Shown one piece after another: positions 1-5,654 of a DNA stretch of 5,654 nt (its first letter is position 1; the number at the start of each line of letters is the position of its first letter). The notes under the pieces are model-generated. The model searched no databases. It saw only the letters and a list, made by a program, of their open reading frames with translations, and was not told where the DNA came from. Source of the DNA: an uncultured Collinsella sp. Its GTDB lineage: Bacteria; Actinomycetota; Coriobacteriia; Coriobacteriales; Coriobacteriaceae. The DNA lies in the NCBI GenBank assembly GCA_900551205.1, contig URUW01000122.1:1-5654 (forward strand), in the 5' to 3' direction. The position numbers and the translations under genes are program-made.

Positions 1-873
1 CGCCGGGCCCAAGATGGGGGAGAGCGTGGCCGCTGCGACGGCGAGGTCGTCTACGACCATGCCGTGCGCAAAGAAGGTCGTTGCGGCCAGGATGACCATG
101 GCCGAGTTGATTGCCCAGCCCACGCCCATCGAAAAGAGCGTGTCGAAGAGCTCGTAGTGCAGACGTTCTTCGATAACTTGCTCGCCTTGGCCTTCGAAGT
201 GCATGGATTGGATGACCTCGGAGTGCAGAAAAAGGTTGTGTGGCATAACGACCGCACCCAGGACACTCACGATAATCGTTGCCGAGTCGGCAGGCATGCT
301 GGGGATGATCCAGCTTGCGGTTGCTTGCGGCCAGTCGACTTTGACCAGCGCGAGCTCTGCTAAAAACGAGAGTCCCACCACACCCACGAAGGCGATGATC
401 CAGCGTTCGGCGCGCTTGTAGGAGCTCGTCATGAGCATCGCCATCGATACTGCCGCCACGATGACGCAGCCCACGCGCACGGGCAGCCCAAAGAGCATTT
501 GAAGGGCAATCGCGCCGCCCAGGACTTCGGCCATGGCGGTGGCGATGGTCGCGAGATAGGCACTGGCGAGCACCGTACGCCCGACGAAGCGGGGGAGGTA
601 ACGTGTCGTGGCCTCGGCAAGGCAGGCGCCCGTGGCGATACCCAGGTGCGCCGCGTTGTGCTGCAGCACGATGAGCATAATCGTGGACAGCGTGACGATC
701 CACAGCAGCGCGTAGCCAAACTGCGAGCCCGCGGCCATATTGGAGGCCCAGTTGCCCGGGTCGATAAAGCCGACGGTCACGAGCAGCCCGGGGCCGATAT
801 GCCGCGCAATGTCTAGGCCTCCGTGACCACCGGTGCGTCGGGAGCCAAAGTGTTGTTTGAGATGGTTGAGCAT
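1..873 (-). CDS. mntH: NRAMP-family divalent metal (Mn2+/Fe2+) transporter, MntH-like; C-terminus outside the window
   Basis: Proton-linked importer of divalent transition metals in the cytoplasmic membrane. The frame is open for 291 codons from the ATG at 873-871 to the window edge; family members usually have a little over 400 residues, so about two thirds are present. Visible in order: a hydrophilic N-terminus (1-25), broken helix 1 with the metal-binding motif DPGN at 38-41, helix 2 (about 52-71), helix 3 (about 100-127), helices 4-5 (about 131-176), helix 6 with A207-x-x-M210-P-H-N213 and the signature MPHNLFLHS (210-218), and helix 7 (about 245-268). Asp38, Asn41, Ala207 and Met210 match the known metal site. 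The Met argues for a Mn/Fe carrier rather than an NRAMP-related Mg2+ transporter. Oddity: the usual helix-3 TDxAE reads T112-A-M-A-E116, so the acidic residue before the Glu is Ala113. The start is supported by an AGGAG six bases upstream. The family is certain; the symbol is by similarity and the substrate is inferred. Confidence 0.93.
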   Translation of the reverse strand, partial: MLNHLKQHFGSRRTGGHGGLDIARHIGPGLLVTVGFIDPGNWASNMAAGSQFGYALLWIVTLSTIMLIVLQHNAAHLGIATGACLAEATTRYLPRFVGRTVLASAYLATIATAMAEVLGGAIALQMLFGLPVRVGCVIVAAVSMAMLMTSSYKRAERWIIAFVGVVGLSFLAELALVKVDWPQATASWIIPSMPADSATIIVSVLGAVVMPHNLFLHSEVIQSMHFEGQGEQVIEERLHYELFDTLFSMGVGWAINSAMVILAATTFFAHGMVVDDLAVAAATLSPILGPA

Positions 874-879
874 GGTGCG

Positions 880-884
880 CTCCT
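880..884 (-). promoter_or_regulatory. Ribosome binding site of mntH
   Basis: On the minus strand AGGAG precedes the ATG at 873-871 with a 6-nt spacer (CGCACC). This fixes the mntH start; no better in-frame start with an SD lies upstream. Confidence 0.8.
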
Positions 885-909
885 GTGTGCCGTTTGCTTG
901 ACGCCGCAA

Positions 910-938
910 AGGATACCCGTTTTAAGCTTAAAAGTTAA
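910..938 (-). promoter_or_regulatory. Candidate mntH promoter (-35 TTAACT, -10 TATCCT)
   Basis: Read on the minus strand, TTAACT (938-933) and TATCCT (915-910) each match the sigma-70 consensus hexamers at 4 of 6 bases and are separated by exactly 17 bp. Transcription would begin near 902-904, giving a leader of about 30 nt that includes the SD. The hexamers are only moderate matches and the region is AT-rich, so other promoters are possible. The precise placement of a palindrome in the spacer is the best supporting argument. Confidence 0.4.
920..933. promoter_or_regulatory. Perfect 14-bp palindrome, possible metalloregulator operator of mntH
   Basis: TTTTAAGCTTAAAA is a perfect self-complementary sequence. 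It lies inside the spacer of the candidate mntH promoter and touches the last base of the -35 hexamer, where a bound repressor would block RNA polymerase. Manganese importers are commonly repressed by MntR/DtxR- or Fur-family proteins. The sequence does not closely match the DtxR/IdeR or Bacillus MntR boxes I know, so the regulator is unknown. A looser dyad, GTTA-N8-TAAC, sits beside it at 934-949. Confidence 0.4.
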
Positions 939-995
939 CCAAGACTAACAAAATTGTTGTATTTGAATGGGATGGTGAAAGGGGGCTGCCGAAAT

Positions 996-1052
996 GTCTC
1001 GATCTGTAACAGTTTGCCGCCAAAACCGACCCTTCGTGTTACAGATCGAGAC
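996..1052. repeat. Hairpin repeat unit 1 (57 bp, perfect 16-bp arms)
   Basis: The left arm GTCTCGATCTGTAACA (996-1011) is the exact reverse complement of the right arm (1037-1052). The flanking T995/A1053 pair extends the stem to 17 bp. The 25-nt loop (1012-1036) carries CCAAAACCGACCC. No U-run follows on either strand, so this is not a typical intrinsic terminator. Unit 1 is 43/57 identical to unit 2. It could be a REP/MITE-like palindromic element, a protein-binding dyad or a structured RNA; the sequence does not decide between these. Confidence 0.85.
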
Positions 1053-1075
1053 AAACCAAAACCGTCCCGCAGAAA

Positions 1076-1132
1076 ATCTCAATCTGTAACATCTAGGCGC
1101 CAAAATCGGTTCCTCCTGTTACAGATTGAGAT
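1076..1132. repeat. Hairpin repeat unit 2 (57 bp, perfect 16-bp arms)
   Basis: The left arm ATCTCAATCTGTAACA (1076-1091) is the exact reverse complement of the right arm (1117-1132), with a 25-nt loop (1092-1116) carrying CCAAAATCGGTTC. It starts 80 bp after unit 1 in the same orientation and has the same arm and loop lengths. The arms differ from unit 1 at the outermost pair and at the sixth pair, both times G-C changed to A-T on both sides, so pairing is fully kept. Loop positions differ more freely (10 of 25). Confidence 0.85.
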
Positions 1133-1215
1133 GTTTGAAGTGGTGAGCTAACAGGCCGAACTTGGGGCCTATGTTGTCGCCCTTGAGCTCGGCGGTGTCC
1201 ACTCGTAGGGCGTGC

Positions 1216-1247
1216 GTTACGCGATTGTTTCGAAACGGGTGGGAAAC
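1216..1247. promoter_or_regulatory. Symmetric cluster of four GAAAC-like boxes upstream of gltB
   Basis: The order is GTTAC (1216-1220), 6 nt, GTTTC (1227-1231), directly abutting GAAAC (1232-1236), 6 nt, GAAAC (1243-1247). Boxes in each half are spaced 11 bp, about one helical turn, and the halves are mirror images apart from one base in the first box. The centre forms a perfect 10-bp palindrome, GTTTCGAAAC (1227-1236). The box and 6-nt spacing recall actinobacterial GlnR sites (GTnAC-n6-GAAAC), but the order here is inverted, so the resemblance is only suggestive. Its place 70-100 bp ahead of a nitrogen-assimilation gene fits an operator. Confidence 0.35.
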
Positions 1248-1264
1248 ACAACGGGCCGGCGATG

Positions 1265-1307
1265 CCCCTAGTATGCCTAGTCAACTGACTGTCTAAACAC
1301 CTAGGGG
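1265..1307 (+). promoter_or_regulatory. Inverted repeat overlapping the gltB Shine-Dalgarno sequence
   Basis: CCCCTAG (1265-1271) is the exact reverse complement of CTAGGGG (1301-1307). The last four bases of the right arm are the first four of the gltB SD. Between the arms AGTC-AACT-GACT (1279-1290) can form a second small hairpin. In an mRNA starting upstream of 1265 this fold would hide the SD. If transcription starts inside the repeat it could only act as DNA. Whether it works as a switch is inference. Confidence 0.4.
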
Positions 1308-1310
1308 AGG
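1304..1310 (+). promoter_or_regulatory. Ribosome binding site of gltB
   Basis: GGGGAGG is followed by 6 nt (ATCGCG) and ATG at 1317-1319. It decides the start, which leaves a 20-residue propeptide ahead of the catalytic cysteine, as expected for this family. Confidence 0.85.
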
Positions 1311-1316
1311 ATCGCG

Positions 1317-4300
1317 ATGCAGGCAGATTCCGCTCAGCAGCAGGGCCTTTATCGCCCCGAATTCGACCACGATGCATGTGGCATCGGCGCGCTTGCCGAT
1401 ATCAACGGCGAGCGCCATCACCAGATCCTGGACGACGCACTGTCCATTCTGGTCAACTTGGAGCACCGCGGCGGCACGGGACTCGAGAAGAATACCGGCG
1501 ACGGCGCTGGCATCCTGTTCCAGGTTCCGCATCACTTTTTCCGTAAAGAGGCTCAAAAGTGCGGCCAGATTCTGCCGGCAGAGGGCGACTATGGCGTGGC
1601 CATGCTCTTCTTCCCGCAGGACGACAAGGGCGTAGAGGATGCCCGCCGCGTGTTTGAGGAGGGCTGCGCCGAGGCCGGCGTGCCGCTGCTCTTTTGGCGC
1701 GAGGTGCCGGTCGACCCGCACGATCTGGGCGAGACGGCCCGCGCCTGCATGCCTACTATCCTGCAGGCCTTTCTGGGTCGCCCCGACGACACGCCCGCTG
1801 GCGATGCCTTTGAGCGTCGCCTGTACGTGTGCCGCCGCACCATCGAGAAGAAGGCCGACGCCGAGTTTGCCCTGCGCGACAAGATCTTCTATGTGTGCTC
1901 CATGAGCTCGCGCACTATCGTGTACAAGGGCATGCTGGTCGCCACACAGATGCGCCGCTTCTTCATCGACCTCAACGACGCCGCCGTCAAGACGGCCGTG
2001 GCGCTCGTACACTCGCGCTACTCCACCAACACCACGCCCAGTTGGGAGCGCGCGCACCCCAACCGCTTTATCATCCACAACGGCGAGATCAACACCCTCA
2101 AGGGCAACGTCAACTGGATTCGTGCCCGCGAGCCCAACCTGTACAGTCCCGTGTTGCAGCATGATCTTGAGCGCGTGATGCCCATCATCAACCGTGAAGG
2201 TTCCGACTCCGCGATTTTGGACAACGTGCTCGAGTTTTTGGTCATGAACGGTCGCCCGCTTACACGTGCCGCGTCCATGTTGCTGCCCGAGCCGTGGGAC
2301 CACAACGACAGTCTGAGCGAGGAGCGCCGCGCCTACGACGCCTACCAGTCCATGCTTATGGAGCCCTGGGATGGCCCGGCCGCCATTGCCTTTACCGACG
2401 GTCGCACCCTGGGCGCCGCCCTCGACCGTAACGGCCTGCGCCCGGCTCGTTACTACGTGACGCGCGACGGTCGCTTCATGCTGGCAAGCGAGGTGGGCAC
2501 CATCGAGGTGAGCCCCGAGAACATCCTGACGAGCGGCTGTCTGGGGCCGGGCCAGATGCTCGAGGTCGACTTTGCCCGCGGGCGCGTCATCTACAACGAC
2601 GAGCTGCGTGCCCGCTATGCCAAGGAAAAGCCCTACCGCGACTGGATTGCCGAGGAGACGCTGACCGTTGACGCGCTTGATGAGCCCGTTGCGACAACGC
2701 CCGCCGAGGACGCCGAGGTGCCCGCCGCCGTGCGCATGACCAAGCTCGGCTACCACTGGGATGACGTTGACGAAGTCGTGCGTCCCATGGCCCAGCAGGG
2801 CAAGGCCCCGCTCGCCTCGATGGGCATCGACGCGCCGCTGGCCTGCCTGTCCAAGAAGACGCGCTCGTTCTTTGACTACTTCTATCAGTTGTTCGCTCAG
2901 GTCACAAACCCGCCCATCGACGCCCTACGCGAGCATATGGTCACCTCGACCACGCTCTACCTGGGCAACCACGGCAACCTGCTCGAGGATTCCCGCACGG
3001 CCTGCCAGCTGGTGCGTTTGGAGCGCCCGTTGCTCAACGAGGAGGAGTTTGACCGCATTTGCGCCATCGACCGCGTGGGCTTTAAGACTCGCCGCTTCCG
3101 TGCCGTCTACCGCCGCGACGCCGGCGAGGGCGCACTGCAGGCTGCGCTCAAGCAGCTTGCCGAGGACGTTGAGGCTGCGGTCCGCGACGGCGTGAACATC
3201 GTGGTGTTGAGCGATCGTGCCGCTGCGGGCGAGGTGCCCGTGCCGTCGCTGCTCGCCGTGGGCTGCGTGCACAACCATCTGATCCGCGCTGGCGTGCGCA
3301 CCTTTGCCGACATCGTGGTGGAGTGCGGCGATGCCGTGTCTCCGCACGACTTTGCGGCGCTGGTGGGCTACTCCGCGAGCGGCATCTATCCGTACAACGC
3401 GCATGCGTGCATTCGCGACTTGGCGGCGCACGGCGATCTGGACGTGGCGGCCGAGCAGGGCATCGCCAATTACAACAAAGCCGCGACGGCGGGCATCGTC
3501 TCCATCATGTCCAAGATGGGCATCTCCACGGTGCAGAGCTACCATTCGGCGCAGATCTTCGAGGCTGTGGGCTTTACGCCGGAGTTCGTCAACGCGTACT
3601 TTGCCGGCACGGTGAGCCGCGTGGGCGGCATGGGTGTCGAAGACGTCGAGCGCGAGCAGAATGAGCGCTATGACGCCGCGCTCGCCATTCTTAAGAGCCC
3701 GGCTCCCGATCAGTTGCCCACACTGGGCCTGACCAAGTGGCGCCCGTTCGGTGGTGAGGATCACCTGATCGACCCCCATACCGTCTACCTGCTGCAGACC
3801 GCCTGCCGCGAGGACAGCTACGACACCTTTAAGGAGTACAGCGCCCGCCTGCACCGCACCGGCCGTGCCGTGCGCCTGCGCGACTTGCTCGACTTTGATG
3901 CCAGCGGCCGCACCCCGGTGGCGCTCGACGAGGTGGAGCCCGCGCTCAACATCGTCCGCCGCTTTAACACCGGCGCCATGTCGTACGGCTCCATCAGCAA
4001 AGAGGCGCACGAGTGCATGGCCATCGCCATGAACCGCCTGCATGGCCGTTCCAACTCGGGCGAGGGCGGCGAGGACCCGCGTCGCGAGACCCCGCTGGCC
4101 AACGGCGACTCCAAGAACTCCGCGATCAAGCAGGTGGCAAGCGCACGCTTTGGCGTGACGAGCCGCTATCTTTGCAGCGCCTTTGAGATTCAGATCAAGA
4201 TGGCCCAGGGCGCCAAGCCCGGTGAGGGCGGCCACCTACCCGGCAAGAAGGTCTATCCCTGGATCGCCGAGGTCCGTCAGTCCACGCCCGGCATTGGCCT

Positions 4301-5654
4301 GATCTCGCCTCCGCCGCACCACGACATCTACTCCATCGAGGACCTGGCAGAGCTGATCTTCGATCTTAAGAACGCCAACCCCGGTGCGCGCGTGTCGGTC
4401 AAGCTGGTCAGCGAGGCCGGCGTCGGCACCATTGCTACCGGCGTGGCCAAGGGCGCTGCCGACAAGATCTTGATCAGCGGCCACAATGGCGGCTCGGGTG
4501 CCGCGGCGCGCGATTCCATTTGGCACGCCGGCCTGCCGCTGGAGCTCGGCCTTGCCGAGGCTCAGCAGACGTTGCTGCAAAACGGCCTGCGCTCCCGCGT
4601 GGTGCTCGAGGCCGACGGCAAGCTCATGGACGGCACCGACGTCGCTGTCGCCTGCCTGCTGGGTGCCGAGGAGTTTGGTTTTGCGACCATGCCGCTCATC
4701 TCCATGGGTTGCCTCATGCAGCGCGACTGCCAGCAGGACACCTGCCCGGCCGGCATCGCTACGCAAAACTGCCGCCTGCGTCGCGGCTTCCGCGGCAAGC
4801 CCGAGCACGTCGATCACTTTATGCTCTTTGTTGCCGAGCAGCTGCGCGAGGTCATGGCGAGCCTGGGCTTCCGCACCGTCGACGAGATGGTCGGCCATCC
4901 CGAGTGCTTGCGTCAGATCGAGGTCCCGGGCAACCGCAAGGCCAATCTGCTCGATCTGTCGCCCGTGCTGGTGAGTGCGACCTGCGAGTTCGGTGCCCAT
5001 ATTCCGGGTGCCGACGGTCGCCACTTCCTGCCGCAGATGGCCGCGGACAGCGAGCTCGACAAGACGCTCGACTCCACGTTGTTCGTGCCCTATACGGCCG
5101 ATGCCCGTGCGCACCTGCGTCCGATTCGCTTCCGCGCCGATATCGCCAACGTCAACCGCTGCGTGGGCACTATTCTGGGCAACGCGGTGACCAAGGCGCA
5201 TCCCGAGGGCCTGCCCGCCGGTTCCATCACCATCGATTGCGATGGTTCGGCCGGTCAGAGCTTTGGTGCCTTCCTGCCGCGTGGCATTACGCTCAACGTG
5301 TGCGGTGACGCCAACGACTACTTTGGCAAGGGCCTTTCGGGCGGCGAGGTGTCGGTGCGCCCCAACCCGCATGCGACCTACAAGTTCGACGAGAACATCA
5401 TCGTGGGCAACGTTGCGTTCTTTGGTGCTACGAGCGGCCGCGGCTTCATTAACGGCCTGGCCGGCCAGCGCTTTGGCGTGCGCAACTCCGGCGCCACCGT
5501 GGTGGTCGAGGGCTGCGGCAACCATGGCTGCGAGTACATGACGGGTGGTCTGGCGCTCATCCTGGGTGAGGTCGGGCAGAACTTCGCCGCCGGTATGACG
5601 GGCGGTGTGGCCTATGTCTTTGACCAGTACGGCACGCTCGATGCCCGTGTGAAC
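1317..5654 (+). CDS. gltB: Glutamate synthase large (alpha) subunit; extreme C-terminus outside the window
   Basis: Converts glutamine plus 2-oxoglutarate to two glutamates in the cytoplasm, using electrons delivered through the small subunit GltD in the bacterial NADPH enzyme. The frame is open for 1446 codons; the family has about 1500, so only a short tail is missing. Residues 1-20 are a propeptide normally removed to expose Cys21 (ACGIG), the amidotransferase nucleophile. The class II amidotransferase domain (21 to about 430) shows EHRGG (49-53), TGDGAG (60-65), HSRYST (232-237), HNGEIN (254-259), GSDSA (295-299) and DRNGLRPA (370-377). The central domain has SMGIDAPLACLS (501-512) and QVTNPPID (528-535). 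The FMN synthase domain has F883NTGAMSYGSIS, SNSGEGGEDP (912-921), KPGEGGHLPG (967-976) and SGHNGGSG (1054-1061). The 3Fe-4S cysteines are Cys1132, Cys1138 and Cys1143 in C-x5-C-x4-CPAG. The beta-helix GXGXG domain starts before Gly1310, with GKGLSGG at 1337-1343. No frameshift or lost catalytic residue was seen. gltD is expected downstream. Confidence 0.97.
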   Translation, partial: MQADSAQQQGLYRPEFDHDACGIGALADINGERHHQILDDALSILVNLEHRGGTGLEKNTGDGAGILFQVPHHFFRKEAQKCGQILPAEGDYGVAMLFFPQDDKGVEDARRVFEEGCAEAGVPLLFWREVPVDPHDLGETARACMPTILQAFLGRPDDTPAGDAFERRLYVCRRTIEKKADAEFALRDKIFYVCSMSSRTIVYKGMLVATQMRRFFIDLNDAAVKTAVALVHSRYSTNTTPSWERAHPNRFIIHNGEINTLKGNVNWIRAREPNLYSPVLQHDLERVMPIINREGSDSAILDNVLEFLVMNGRPLTRAASMLLPEPWDHNDSLSEERRAYDAYQSMLMEPWDGPAAIAFTDGRTLGAALDRNGLRPARYYVTRDGRFMLASEVGTIEVSPENILTSGCLGPGQMLEVDFARGRVIYNDELRARYAKEKPYRDWIAEETLTVDALDEPVATTPAEDAEVPAAVRMTKLGYHWDDVDEVVRPMAQQGKAPLASMGIDAPLACLSKKTRSFFDYFYQLFAQVTNPPIDALREHMVTSTTLYLGNHGNLLEDSRTACQLVRLERPLLNEEEFDRICAIDRVGFKTRRFRAVYRRDAGEGALQAALKQLAEDVEAAVRDGVNIVVLSDRAAAGEVPVPSLLAVGCVHNHLIRAGVRTFADIVVECGDAVSPHDFAALVGYSASGIYPYNAHACIRDLAAHGDLDVAAEQGIANYNKAATAGIVSIMSKMGISTVQSYHSAQIFEAVGFTPEFVNAYFAGTVSRVGGMGVEDVEREQNERYDAALAILKSPAPDQLPTLGLTKWRPFGGEDHLIDPHTVYLLQTACREDSYDTFKEYSARLHRTGRAVRLRDLLDFDASGRTPVALDEVEPALNIVRRFNTGAMSYGSISKEAHECMAIAMNRLHGRSNSGEGGEDPRRETPLANGDSKNSAIKQVASARFGVTSRYLCSAFEIQIKMAQGAKPGEGGHLPGKKVYPWIAEVRQSTPGIGLISPPPHHDIYSIEDLAELIFDLKNANPGARVSVKLVSEAGVGTIATGVAKGAADKILISGHNGGSGAAARDSIWHAGLPLELGLAEAQQTLLQNGLRSRVVLEADGKLMDGTDVAVACLLGAEEFGFATMPLISMGCLMQRDCQQDTCPAGIATQNCRLRRGFRGKPEHVDHFMLFVAEQLREVMASLGFRTVDEMVGHPECLRQIEVPGNRKANLLDLSPVLVSATCEFGAHIPGADGRHFLPQMAADSELDKTLDSTLFVPYTADARAHLRPIRFRADIANVNRCVGTILGNAVTKAHPEGLPAGSITIDCDGSAGQSFGAFLPRGITLNVCGDANDYFGKGLSGGEVSVRPNPHATYKFDENIIVGNVAFFGATSGRGFINGLAGQRFGVRNSGATVVVEGCGNHGCEYMTGGLALILGEVGQNFAAGMTGGVAYVFDQYGTLDARVN

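Larger units (their letters stand above)
874..1316. other. Divergent intergenic region between mntH and gltB
   Basis: No convincing gene was found in these 443 bp. The stretch 900-1140 is clearly richer in A+T than the flanking genes. It contains, in order, the mntH SD and promoter candidates, two tandem long hairpin elements (996-1132), a small stem at 1153-1170 (AGGCC/GGCCT, 8-nt loop), a weak CGCCC/GGGCG pair (1178-1182 with 1208-1212), a symmetric GAAAC box cluster (1216-1247) and an inverted repeat reaching the gltB SD (1265-1307). I could not identify a credible sigma-70 promoter for gltB: TAGTAT at 1269-1274 looks like a -10 but has no matching -35. Confidence 0.8.

Noticed and set aside
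947..958. Short dyad AACAA-AA-TTGTT as a second operator
   Set aside because: Five-base arms in an AT-rich stretch are easily explained by chance; no promoter element aligns with it.
996..1132. CRISPR array
   Set aside because: The repeats alternate in orientation as perfect inverted arms, the interval cores are related to each other rather than unique spacers, and there are too few units.
1037..1140. Intrinsic terminators formed by the two hairpins
   Set aside because: Neither stem is GC-rich at its base nor followed by a U-run on either strand, and the flanking genes diverge, so no terminator is expected here.
954..1151. 65-codon plus-strand reading frame across the hairpin repeats
   Set aside because: TTG start without an SD, and its sequence is simply the translated inverted repeats; nothing resembles a protein family.
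1171..1296. A 41-codon plus-strand reading frame ending 20 nt before the gltB start, possible leader peptide
   Set aside because: No SD at a usable distance (GGGG lies only 2 nt before the ATG), no run of regulatory codons, and it overlaps the GAAAC cluster and hairpin region.
1293..2756. Long 487-codon minus-strand reading frame opposite gltB
   Set aside because: It is the antisense shadow of a GC-rich gene. The plus strand shows unmistakable glutamate synthase motifs throughout, and the antisense product has no recognisable motif.
2925..5525. Two long minus-strand reading frames (about 430 codons each) opposite the gltB synthase domain
   Set aside because: Same composition-driven antisense openness; low-complexity Ala/Gly/Val/His-rich translations with no family signature.

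Overview
This GC-rich window (coding regions visibly above 60% G+C, strong G/C third-position preference) holds two long protein genes, transcribed away from each other and both cut by the window edges. A 443-bp intergenic region separates them. The protein types and base composition suggest a high-GC anaerobic actinobacterium of the Coriobacteriia type (Collinsella-like). That assignment is inference from style; no rRNA or other marker gene is present.

Left, minus strand (1-873): the first 291 codons of an NRAMP-family divalent metal transporter (MntH-like). It has the helix-1 DPGN and helix-6 A-x-x-M-P-H-N metal-site motifs. The C-terminal third lies beyond position 1.

Middle (874-1316): no convincing gene, but dense in structure. 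Next to mntH there is an SD and a plausible promoter whose 17-bp spacer carries a perfect 14-bp palindrome. Then come two tandem 57-bp hairpin elements, each with perfect 16-bp arms, a 25-nt loop and two compensatory base-pair changes between copies. Closer to gltB there is a symmetric group of four GAAAC-like boxes, followed by an inverted repeat whose right arm overlaps the gltB Shine-Dalgarno sequence.

Right, plus strand (1317-5654): the first 1446 codons of the large subunit of glutamate synthase (GltB). The N-terminal glutamine amidotransferase, central, FMN/Fe-S synthase and most of the C-terminal beta-helix domains are visible. Only a short C-terminal piece is missing. The small subunit gene (gltD) would be expected downstream but is not in the window.

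The two genes have no obvious shared pathway: one imports Mn2+/Fe2+, the other assimilates ammonia nitrogen into glutamate. I see no phage, CRISPR, toxin-antitoxin, tRNA or rRNA signal. The most unusual material is the intergenic repeat and regulatory architecture, not a new protein system.
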